Below are positions 1 to 5,403 of a stretch of DNA of 6,472 nucleotides, piece after piece. Source of the stretch: SHZI01 sp964371995 (GTDB taxonomy: Bacteria > Pseudomonadota > Gammaproteobacteria > Steroidobacterales > GCA-2729495); assembly GCA_964371995.1 (NCBI GenBank), contig CAYJPG010000129.1, forward strand, positions 1 through 6,472, read 5' to 3'. Each line of letters opens with the position of its first letter. Position 1 is the stretch's first letter. The position numbers were made by a program, and so were the translations under genes. Under the pieces are notes generated by a model that was given only the letters and a program-made list of their open reading frames with translations, was not told the DNA's origin and ran no database searches.

Positions 1-1358
1 CTGAAGAAGTGCATGGCCGTGTCCCGGTCGGCACCGTCAGCGACGTTGACCGGGCGGTAAACGCCGCCGAGGCCGCACAACCCGCCTGGGCGGCGCTCTC
101 CGTCTGGGAGCGGCGTGATGTGCTGCGCAAGCTGGGCGCTGCGATGCGCGCGCGGGCCGCCGAGGTGCTGCCACTCGAAGCTGCTGATACCGGCAATACC
201 ATCGGCAGTCTCGGCCGCGATGTGGAAGTGGCTGCCAACTATCTGGATTTCTTTTCCGGCCTCGGTACCGAGATCAAAAGCGACAGCGTACCGGCCTCGA
301 AGGACGGCATGCACTTTTCGATCCGCGAACCCTACGGCATCGTGGCGCGCATCGTGCCTTTCAATCATCCCTTCCTGTTTGCCGCGGCACATCTGGCCGC
401 ACCACTGATGGCCGGCAATGCGGTGATCCTGAAGACGCCGGAAACCAGTCCGCTGTCCGGTACCCTGATGGGCGAGATCTGCCGCGAGGTGTTGCCGCCG
501 GGACTCGTCAATATCGTGCACGGGCCGGGTCTGCCAACCGGCGATGCGCTGGTGCGTCATCCGAAAATCTGGCGTATCGGTTTTACCGGCTCGGTGCAGA
601 CCGGGCTCGCAATCCAGCGTTCGGCCGCTGAAGTCGCTGTCAAGCATGTGTCGCTGGAACTCGGCGGCAAGAACGCCATGATCGTCTGCGCCGATGCTGA
701 CCCGGCGACTGTGGCTGCGGAAGCGGTAAGGGGCATGAACTTTGCCTGGGCGGGCCAGTCCTGCGGCTCCAACAGCCGTCTGCTGCTGCACGAGTCGCTG
801 TACGACGACGTGGTGGCGCGCATCGTTGCGCAGGTCTCCACGATCCGGGTCGGCGATGCGCTCGATCCGGCCTCGCAGATGGGGCCGGTCAATTCCGCCG
901 CGCACTACCGGCGCATACTCTCCTTCGTTGAATCCGCCCGCCAGGACGGCGCGAAGCTCCTGACAGGCGGCGAGCGGCCGCCGGGTGCCGACTTCCGTCG
1001 CGGTTACTGGATCCAGCCGACGGTGTACGGTGATGTGACTATCAACATGCGCGTCGCGCGTGAGGATAGCTTCGGGCCGATACTCTCGGTCCTGAAATGG
1101 CGCACGCAGGAGGAGGCCATCGCGATGGCCAACGCGACCGAATACGGCCTGGTGTCCGGCGTCTGGACCCACGATCTCAAGGTGGCAATGGCTTTCGTGC
1201 GCTCGCTCCAGTCCGGCTTCGTGTATGTCAACACGACTGCCCGGCATTTTGTCGGCACGCCGTTTGGCGGCTGGAAGAACAGCGGACTCGGCCGTGAAGA
1301 GTGTCTGGGTGAACTGTTGAGCTACACTCAGAACAAGGCCATTCATATTTTCGTCTAG
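1..1358 (+). CDS. NAD(P)-dependent aldehyde dehydrogenase, 5'-truncated by the window edge
   Basis: This gene encodes a cytoplasmic ALDH-superfamily enzyme that would oxidise an aldehyde to its carboxylic acid with NAD(P)+. The frame is open to the left edge (first full codon at 3). A GTG at 9 is only an internal valine, because the protein enters at the 'GRVPVGTVSDVDRAV' stretch that normally follows about 30-40 N-terminal residues. Counting from position 9, the family residues are all visible: oxyanion-hole Asn119 in PFNHPF, cofactor Lys142 in ILKTPE, GFTGS at 191-195, general base Glu217 in LELGGK, nucleophile Cys252 in GQSCGS, and the C-terminal PFGGWKNSGLGRE at 418-430. The cofactor-binding motif usually written EEIFGP reads EDSFGP (352-357), so the ribose-binding Glu appears as Asp. 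The stop is TAG. An MFS gene follows after 12 bp, suggesting a shared catabolic or detoxification operon. The family call is secure; the substrate cannot be told from sequence alone. Confidence 0.95.
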   Translation, partial: EEVHGRVPVGTVSDVDRAVNAAEAAQPAWAALSVWERRDVLRKLGAAMRARAAEVLPLEAADTGNTIGSLGRDVEVAANYLDFFSGLGTEIKSDSVPASKDGMHFSIREPYGIVARIVPFNHPFLFAAAHLAAPLMAGNAVILKTPETSPLSGTLMGEICREVLPPGLVNIVHGPGLPTGDALVRHPKIWRIGFTGSVQTGLAIQRSAAEVAVKHVSLELGGKNAMIVCADADPATVAAEAVRGMNFAWAGQSCGSNSRLLLHESLYDDVVARIVAQVSTIRVGDALDPASQMGPVNSAAHYRRILSFVESARQDGAKLLTGGERPPGADFRRGYWIQPTVYGDVTINMRVAREDSFGPILSVLKWRTQEEAIAMANATEYGLVSGVWTHDLKVAMAFVRSLQSGFVYVNTTARHFVGTPFGGWKNSGLGREECLGELLSYTQNKAIHIFV

Positions 1359-1361
1359 CGT

Positions 1362-1365
1362 GAGG
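1362..1365 (+). promoter_or_regulatory. Ribosome binding site for the MFS gene
   Basis: GAGG lies 5 nt before the ATG at 1371 and just after the TAG of the aldehyde dehydrogenase gene. It supports this start and independent initiation within a two-gene operon. Confidence 0.55.
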
Positions 1366-1370
1366 CATCC

Positions 1371-2708
1371 ATGAGCAATGTATCGCCGGACCCGTCTGCG
1401 ACGGGCCTGAAGTTCTGGTTTGTCGAGCTTGCGCCGGGCATCCTGCCGCGCAATTTCGGCACGATGTTGTACGGCGCATTTACCACGATCGGGCTGCTGG
1501 CCTTCATCAGTATCGGTACGCCATACGTACTCAACGTCTATCTGAAGATTCCCCAGGCCGAACAGGGCCAGATCGCCGGTGACCTGGCGGCGTGGAACGA
1601 GATCGCGATGCTGCTTGTCTTTGGCCCCTGCGGCGTACTCGCTGACCGGATCGGCCGCAAGCAGGTGTTTACCGTCGGCTTCATCTTCATGGCTGTTGCC
1701 TATGCGCTGTATCCTTTCGCCAGCTCGGTCGGCGAGCTGACGGCATACCGCCTGCTCTATGCGGTCGGCGTGGGCGCCGCTACCGCAATGCTGCAGACGA
1801 TTCTCGCCGACTATCCGGCCAATACCTCGCGCGGCAAGGCCACGGCGCTGGTGGGTACGCTGAACGGGCTCGGTGTGGTGATTCTGTCTGTGGGTCTCGG
1901 CGGCTTGATGAAGACCTTTGTTGGCCGCGGCTACTCACCAGAGGACGCCGGCTACATCACGCACTTCATCGTCGCGGGGTCATGCCTGTTCTCCGCTGCG
2001 GTGATTGCCGCCGGACTCAAGAAGGGTACGCCGGTACACAAGCACGAGCAGCTGCCGCTGCGCGAACTGGTCCGCAGCGGCCTCGCAGCTGCGCGCAATC
2101 CGCGCATCGCGCTGGCCTACGCCAGCGCTTTCATCGCGCGCGGCGATCTGGTGGTCGTCGGTACCTTTGTCAACCTGTGGGGCACGGGCGCGGGCATCGA
2201 AGCCGGGCTGGATCCGGCCGACGCGACCGCCAAGGGGCGCATGTTGTTTGCGATCACCGGTATTGCCGGACTTTTCTGGCTGCCGCTGATGGGCATCATG
2301 CTGGACCGGGTCAATCGTGTTACCGGCACCACGATCTGCATGGTGCTCGCGGCGGCCGGCTTCCTTGCCGTCAATCTGGTCGATCATCCGCTGGCACCCG
2401 GGGCGTGGATCTTCTTTGTATTGCTCGGTATCGGGCAGATCAGCGCATTTGCCGGTGCCGCAACTTTGATTGGCCAGGAGGCGCCAATCGCATCGCGTGG
2501 CGCCGTCGTCGGCATGTTCAATACTTTCGGTGCGATCGGCATCCTGTTCGGTACCGCCGTCGGCGGCCGGCTCTATGATTCAATCGGCCCGCATGCCGTG
2601 TTCGTCATGGTCGGTGGATTGTCGCTGCTTGTAGTCGCCTATGGTCTCTGGGTGCGCCGGACGGCCCCCGGGCCGCTTGCCGTTCGGGGCACTTTTATGG
2701 CGCATTAG
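1371..2708 (+). CDS. MFS transporter, substrate unknown
   Basis: This gene encodes a 445-aa inner-membrane secondary transporter of the major facilitator superfamily, the usual length for a 12-helix member. The N-terminus (1-30) is hydrophilic and helices begin near residue 31. The MFS signature motif A between helices 2 and 3 is clear as GVLADRIGRK (88-97). A decayed copy, GIMLDRVNR (308-316), sits at the matching place in the second half, as expected from the internal duplication. A charged central loop (about 216-245, with KKGTPVHKHEQ) separates the two six-helix halves. The ATG at 1371 is chosen because of GAGG 5 nt upstream and the 12-bp gap from the aldehyde dehydrogenase stop. The tight linkage suggests it moves the compound, or a precursor, that the dehydrogenase handles; this is inferred from context only. 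I do not recognise the subfamily. It ends with TAG, 21 bp from the convergent nnrS remnant, and no terminator hairpin is visible in that gap. Confidence 0.93.
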   Translation: MSNVSPDPSATGLKFWFVELAPGILPRNFGTMLYGAFTTIGLLAFISIGTPYVLNVYLKIPQAEQGQIAGDLAAWNEIAMLLVFGPCGVLADRIGRKQVFTVGFIFMAVAYALYPFASSVGELTAYRLLYAVGVGAATAMLQTILADYPANTSRGKATALVGTLNGLGVVILSVGLGGLMKTFVGRGYSPEDAGYITHFIVAGSCLFSAAVIAAGLKKGTPVHKHEQLPLRELVRSGLAAARNPRIALAYASAFIARGDLVVVGTFVNLWGTGAGIEAGLDPADATAKGRMLFAITGIAGLFWLPLMGIMLDRVNRVTGTTICMVLAAAGFLAVNLVDHPLAPGAWIFFVLLGIGQISAFAGAATLIGQEAPIASRGAVVGMFNTFGAIGILFGTAVGGRLYDSIGPHAVFVMVGGLSLLVVAYGLWVRRTAPGPLAVRGTFMAH

Positions 2709-2729
2709 CTGCGCAGCACCACTCTCCGT

Positions 2730-2933
2730 TCAATGTTCCCGGCCGTCGATCCGCGGCCGAAGCAGCATGGGAATACTGCGCCAGGCGAGGATGCCGAAGC
2801 CGATAAACCAGCAGGCCGCAGCGAGATCGATCCACGTCCGGTATGACGCCGGCACGAGCTGTGGTGCGATCACGCGCAGGGTCAGCGCCAGGATCATGAT
2901 CCAGAGCACGCTCTTGTCTATCGCATCGAACAT
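2730..2933 (-). CDS. C-terminal fragment of NnrS, separated by an in-frame TGA
   Basis: This is a 67-aa open frame beginning at an ATG 9 nt beyond the TGA that ends the upstream nnrS frame, in the same reading frame. It has two hydrophobic segments (about 8-24 and 35-51) and ends in LLRPRIDGREH, which resembles the 'LLRPRxDGR' tail I know from complete NnrS proteins. Including the stop and the three codons RKV before the ATG, the joined product would be 387 residues with about 12 helices, as expected for the family. I therefore read it as the missing end of nnrS, not as an independent gene. AAGG lies only 2 nt before the ATG, too close for a good ribosome binding site. Separate expression would need re-initiation after the TGA or read-through of it. 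Alternatives are a genuine small two-helix protein or a sequencing error at the TGA. Confidence 0.7.
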   Translation of the reverse strand: MFDAIDKSVLWIMILALTLRVIAPQLVPASYRTWIDLAAACWFIGFGILAWRSIPMLLRPRIDGREH

Positions 2934-2942
2934 GACCTTGCG

Positions 2943-3893
2943 TCAGGTGTGCCCTCTCGAAATGCGGATGATCATCGCCGGGACGATGAGCCCCATCACA
3001 CCGAAGCTGAACAGGTGTATGGAGAAGTTGCCGATCCAGGTGCTGTACCCGGTTACTTCGGAGGCCACAACCAGCAGTTGCCCGGCGATCATCAGGTAAC
3101 CGAGATACATGATGCCGAGGTCAATTCGTGAGCAGGCCAGCAGCGGCCGCCAGAAGGCGAGGCGCACGACAAGCAGCAGTGCCAGAGCGACGGCAAGTCC
3201 TGCACTCAGTAACGGCGGCAGGAATCCGGCAAACACGACCGCAAGTCCCAACAACTTGATCGAACCGTCGAGCAGGGGATTACGCAGGATATCGACCTTG
3301 AACACGCCGCGCATGAACTCGCTCAGCGTCCGTTCGAGCATGATGAGAAAACACACGCGAAACAGGCCGAGTACCATCAGCGTGCCAGCCTGGCCGCAGT
3401 CGGCACTGAGCATCAGCGGTTTGGCGACGATAAACAGGGGCAGCGCGACAATGAAGTACAGGTTGTCGCGTCGGTAACCATCGGCTGCCCGATAGCGCAA
3501 CAGGCTCCAGAGCAGCATGCCTGTCACGCTGACCAGAAACAGCTGGTTTGAGAGCAGAAACAGCGGCTGCGGCCAGTTGCCGCCGAAGGTCATGCCGATG
3601 CGCTCGAAGCACCAGGCTGCAGTGAGAAAGACCAGCGCCCCGCCGTGATAGCCGCGGATCTTTACCCAGTTCTTGGTGGCAGTCAGCAGGAATCCGCCGA
3701 GCAGGGCCCAGCCGAAACCGAAGAACATCTCGTGGGCATGCCACTGTACGATCGAATATCGGCTGTGCGGCAAACCGAAGGTGCCGGCGAACACCAATGC
3801 CCAGATGATCGGCAGCGCCAGGCCCGACAAACAGGTGAGGATAAAGAACGGCCGGAAACCGACCAGCCAGACAGGATGCTTGGAAAAACTCAC
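2943..3893 (-). CDS. nnrS: NnrS family haem/copper membrane protein, ending at a premature TGA
   Basis: NnrS proteins are polytopic inner-membrane proteins with haem and copper, known from denitrifiers and Vibrio to protect against nitric oxide and nitrosative stress. Here the 316-aa frame shows the hallmarks: FRPFF (13-17) before helix 1, WHAHEM (51-56) with candidate metal/haem histidines, GGFLLTATKNW (66-76), and the late HLFSFGVMG...RISRGHT segment (293-316), matching the family's 'HALTVGA...TR.SLGHTGR'. About ten hydrophobic helices are present. The frame then meets TGA (2943-2945) exactly where the family normally has Gly, and family-like sequence continues beyond it to 2730. The start is a GTG at 3893, with AAGG about 10 nt upstream (3904-3907), slightly far. 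Divergent from the gene at 4043. No TTG-N8-CAA NnrR/FNR-type box was found upstream. The family call is firm. Whether the product works without its last two helices is unknown. Confidence 0.88.
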   Translation of the reverse strand: MSFSKHPVWLVGFRPFFILTCLSGLALPIIWALVFAGTFGLPHSRYSIVQWHAHEMFFGFGWALLGGFLLTATKNWVKIRGYHGGALVFLTAAWCFERIGMTFGGNWPQPLFLLSNQLFLVSVTGMLLWSLLRYRAADGYRRDNLYFIVALPLFIVAKPLMLSADCGQAGTLMVLGLFRVCFLIMLERTLSEFMRGVFKVDILRNPLLDGSIKLLGLAVVFAGFLPPLLSAGLAVALALLLVVRLAFWRPLLACSRIDLGIMYLGYLMIAGQLLVVASEVTGYSTWIGNFSIHLFSFGVMGLIVPAMIIRISRGHT

Positions 3894-3928
3894 TTCAGCG
3901 GAACCTTGAGGACGCAGGGGTTCCCCAT

Positions 3929-3958
3929 ATGATGCCAGCCACCCCGTCCGTGTGCGAA
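3929..3958 (-). promoter_or_regulatory. Possible sigma-70-like promoter for nnrS
   Basis: On the minus strand, TTCGCA (3958-3953) and CATCAT (3934-3929) are 18 bp apart, each matching 4 of 6 consensus bases. This would start a transcript near 3922, about 28 nt before the GTG at 3893. The match is weak but well placed. Confidence 0.25.
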
Positions 3959-3997
3959 CTGCATGCCGTTCCGCTCTTGGCAGGCATGGCCGATGCC
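3932..3997. repeat. Cluster of four ATGCC/GGCAT half-sites in the divergent promoter region
   Basis: ATGCC occurs at 3932-3936, 3963-3967 and 3993-3997, and the inverse GGCAT at 3983-3987. The direct copies are 31 and 30 bp apart, close to three helical turns. The last two form a GGCAT-N5-ATGCC inverted repeat inside the promoter spacer. The arrangement could be an operator array controlling one or both divergent genes. The regulator is unknown. Confidence 0.3.
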
Positions 3998-4005
3998 CAT
4001 ACTAT
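3977..4005 (+). promoter_or_regulatory. Sigma-70-like promoter for the gene at 4043
   Basis: TTGGCA (3977-3982, 5 of 6 consensus) and TACTAT (4000-4005, 4 of 6) are separated by the ideal 17 bp. Transcription would begin near 4012, about 31 nt before the ATG at 4043. It supports that ATG over the upstream in-frame ATG at 3929, which would precede the promoter. Confidence 0.45.
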
Positions 4006-4042
4006 GGCGCGTACGGATGATCATACGGTGGCGGACTTACCG

Positions 4043-4456
4043 ATGAAAAAACTCAATACCGCACAGCGCTTCTGGATGCTTGGAGCGCTGGCAATGTTGG
4101 CAACGACGCTGGCCATCATCTTCATGCAATGGCCTTTGCGTGATCCGGCGGTGATGGCCGATTTGCAGGCACCTGAGTGCAGCCAGTGGCGCGAGATGGC
4201 CCCGGAACGGGTTTATGATGCCTACCCGATGACGGGCGATACCTGCTTTGCGTTGCGCACGCTGATGGTCCGGGATCGTGTTGTTATTTCCTCGGTGAGC
4301 GACTACGACGAGTACCGCAAGACTACAGGTATCAAACGGGGGGCGCAGTCCCTCCTGATCTGGGCCCTGATCTTCGGCGGTATCTATGCGTTCGCCTGGG
4401 TGACTACCCGGATAGTTGCCAAGGTCACGGAACTCAGGGCCAGGAAGTCTGAATAG
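4043..4456 (+). CDS. Unrecognised two-helix inner-membrane protein (137 aa)
   Basis: I do not recognise this family. The protein begins with a basic MKKLN and then a strong hydrophobic segment (about 10-28), probably an uncleaved signal anchor. A polar segment of about 75 residues (30-103) follows, with two cysteines, Cys46 (PECSQW) and Cys68 (DTCFAL), that could form a disulfide in the periplasm. A second helix lies at about 103-124 and a basic tail ends in RARKSE. By the positive-inside rule both termini are cytoplasmic and the loop faces the periplasm. The same frame opens further upstream to an ATG at 3929. I prefer 4043 because the upstream residues look non-coding and the best promoter lies at 3977-4005. 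The Shine-Dalgarno sequence is weak. It is first in a run of four small membrane-protein genes and divergent from nnrS, so a role in envelope or nitrosative stress is possible but unproven. Confidence 0.72.
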   Translation: MKKLNTAQRFWMLGALAMLATTLAIIFMQWPLRDPAVMADLQAPECSQWREMAPERVYDAYPMTGDTCFALRTLMVRDRVVISSVSDYDEYRKTTGIKRGAQSLLIWALIFGGIYAFAWVTTRIVAKVTELRARKSE

Positions 4457-4519
4457 GCGGCATCATGGCAGTGCGATGTGTTTAGCTGCATCGCTCACAA
4501 CACAGGTACCCGCAAGCCC
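4457..4519. other. Short intergenic gap with a weak hairpin
   Basis: The 63-bp gap holds an inverted repeat, GCGATG (4473-4478) and CATCGC (4489-4494), with a 10-nt loop. It lacks a following T-run, so it does not look like an intrinsic terminator. The frame of the next gene extends back to a GTG at 4478 in this gap, but nothing supports that start. Confidence 0.2.
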
Positions 4520-4879
4520 ATGTTAGTCGCAATCATCCTTGGGTATTTCCTCGGTACAGCAGCCGCCTGGTACCTGGCGAAGAAGCTGCTGGATCTGTGC
4601 GCAGACCGCTATACCCATTCTCCACTGCAGAGCAGGTTCATGAAGGTCATGGGCGGGGTGCTGGGTGCGATAGCGCTGGCGCCAGCGATATTCATCAGCG
4701 TGTTTTTCTCGGGTTATCTGGAGCGGGAATTTGCCTTGCCGGTGTCTGGCGCGTACTGGCTGCTGCATGCGCTGGGGCTTGCGCTGCTGACGGTGCTGAC
4801 GGTGCTGGTCGCTACCGGCATGGGTGCCGTGCTCGGCGTCATCGGTGCGCGCAGCCTGTACCCGGAGCGGCGCAGTTGA
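4520..4879 (+). CDS. Unrecognised three-helix membrane protein (119 aa)
   Basis: I do not recognise this family. Three hydrophobic segments are clear: about 2-20 (LVAIILGYFLGTAAAWYLA), 43-66, and a long one at about 78-110 rich in Leu, Thr and Gly that may form one long or two short helices. A short charged, cysteine-containing loop (KKLLDLCADR, 21-30) lies after helix 1, and the tail RSLYPERRS is basic and so probably cytoplasmic. The ATG at 4520 is chosen because helix 1 starts directly after it. A GTG at 4478 would add 14 polar residues and has no better ribosome site. Translation signals are weak in both cases (AGG about 13 nt before 4520). The gene follows the 137-aa membrane protein by 63 bp and precedes two PspC-domain genes, so co-transcription is likely. 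It ends with TGA. Confidence 0.65.
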   Translation: MLVAIILGYFLGTAAAWYLAKKLLDLCADRYTHSPLQSRFMKVMGGVLGAIALAPAIFISVFFSGYLEREFALPVSGAYWLLHALGLALLTVLTVLVATGMGAVLGVIGARSLYPERRS

Positions 4880-4941
4880 ACGACTGCAGCGGGCCGTCTG
4901 CCGCGTAGATCGGGTATTGGTACCGGGCATATCTTTGCGCC

Positions 4942-5154
4942 ATGGTCAGGAAATCGCGTACACGACGTTCGAACAACAAGATCATCGCCGGTGTGCTTGC
5001 CGGTATTGCGAAGTCGATCGGCCTTGATCCCGGCCTCGTCCGGCTGATGTATCTGTTTGGCGCGTTCTTCAGTGCGGTGATACCGGCGGTCATCATCTAC
5101 CTGATTCTGTGGGCCTGGATGTCACCACCGGAGAGCGGGGAGTCACCGGGCTGA
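4942..5154 (+). CDS. PspC-domain membrane protein, first of a tandem pair
   Basis: This 70-aa protein consists almost wholly of one PspC domain (about residues 8-61). It has a basic RKSRTRRSNNK head, the GVLAGIAKSIGLDPGLVRL core matching the family's 'GVCGGLAEYFGIDPTLVRL', a hydrophobic helix (about 36-58) and the typical LILWAWMSP end. In enterobacteria PspC is an inner-membrane sensor that works with PspB and PspA in the phage-shock response to membrane stress. Stand-alone PspC-domain proteins like this are common and their roles are less clear. No pspA, pspB or pspF is visible in the window, so I do not name it pspC. The core has Leu where PspC proteins usually have Cys (GVLAG for GVCGG). 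No Shine-Dalgarno sequence precedes the ATG. It ends in TGA followed by C, and the next gene is in the same frame 21 bp on. Confidence 0.85.
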   Translation: MVRKSRTRRSNNKIIAGVLAGIAKSIGLDPGLVRLMYLFGAFFSAVIPAVIIYLILWAWMSPPESGESPG

Positions 5155-5161
5155 CAACCTG

Positions 5162-5167
5162 TATACT
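5162..5167 (+). promoter_or_regulatory. Possible -10 element just before the second PspC gene
   Basis: TATACT matches 5 of 6 consensus -10 bases and ends 8 nt before the ATG at 5176. A transcript from it would start at about 5174 and be nearly leaderless, which would fit the lack of a ribosome binding site. No convincing -35 element is present 16-18 bp upstream. Confidence 0.2.
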
Positions 5168-5175
5168 CCGCCGCC

Positions 5176-5403
5176 ATGGCAGACAGGAAAAAGTTTTACC
5201 TTTCGCGCGACAAGCGCCTCCTCGGCGTCTGCGGCGGCCTCGCTGAAGGTTTCGGTGCGAGTCCGCAGTTCGTCAGGCTGCTGTGGGTTCTGAGTACGGC
5301 CGGCAGTGCGATTCTGCCCGGTGTCGTTATCTATATTTTCCTCTGGACCTGGATGCCGGCTGCGCTGCCTCAGTCCGGCCACACGGATTTGGGCGGTTCG
5401 TAG
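5176..5403 (+). CDS. PspC-domain membrane protein, second of a tandem pair
   Basis: This 75-aa protein is the closer match to the PspC family. FYLSRDKRLLGVCGGLAEGFG (about 6-26) carries the conserved DK-x4-GVCGGLAE signature, then SPQFVRLLWVL, a hydrophobic helix (about 35-58) and LWTWMP, with a polar tail. It is a paralogue of the preceding gene, sharing the same layout: basic N-terminus, domain core, and a helix ending in a tryptophan-rich stretch. Both probably sit in the inner membrane and may respond to envelope stress or bind each other; that partnership is inferred. The gene is 21 bp downstream of the first copy and in the same frame. No Shine-Dalgarno sequence is seen, but TATACT lies just upstream. 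Its last 34 bp overlap the convergent flavoprotein gene, so its C-terminal tail (about 65-75) is antisense to that gene's end. The stop is TAG. Confidence 0.9.
   Translation: MADRKKFYLSRDKRLLGVCGGLAEGFGASPQFVRLLWVLSTAGSAILPGVVIYIFLWTWMPAALPQSGHTDLGGS

Noticed and set aside
1980..2578. Open frames on both strands inside the MFS gene
   Set aside because: They lie wholly within a well-supported MFS coding region and show no recognisable domain or start signal.
2708..2717. GCTGCGCAGC palindrome at the MFS stop, as a terminator
   Set aside because: The 10-bp palindrome has no loop and no T-run after it, so it cannot form an ordinary intrinsic terminator.
2934..2945. Selenocysteine at the nnrS TGA
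   Set aside because: The family has glycine there, not cysteine, and I see no convincing SECIS-like hairpin just downstream.
2641..3099. Long plus-strand open frame antisense to nnrS
   Set aside because: It starts within the MFS gene and lies on the opposite strand of clear NnrS coding sequence; its composition looks like a shadow of GC-rich coding.
3929..4042. Longer 175-aa version of the two-helix protein starting at 3929
   Set aside because: The added residues would place a soluble low-complexity stretch before a normal MKKLN signal anchor, and the best promoter would lie inside the coding region.
4789..4809. Tandem GACGGTGCT repeat in the 119-aa protein gene
   Set aside because: There are only two 9-bp copies inside a Leu/Thr/Val-rich helix, which similar codons explain.
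2943..5154. Genome-wide recoding of TGA (for example as glycine, code 25)
   Set aside because: Tempting because TGA sits at a glycine site in nnrS and between the PspC genes. However, TGA is a sensible natural stop for the 119-aa protein gene (4877-4879) and the flavoprotein gene (5370-5372), and the GC-rich composition does not fit the low-GC lineages known for that code.
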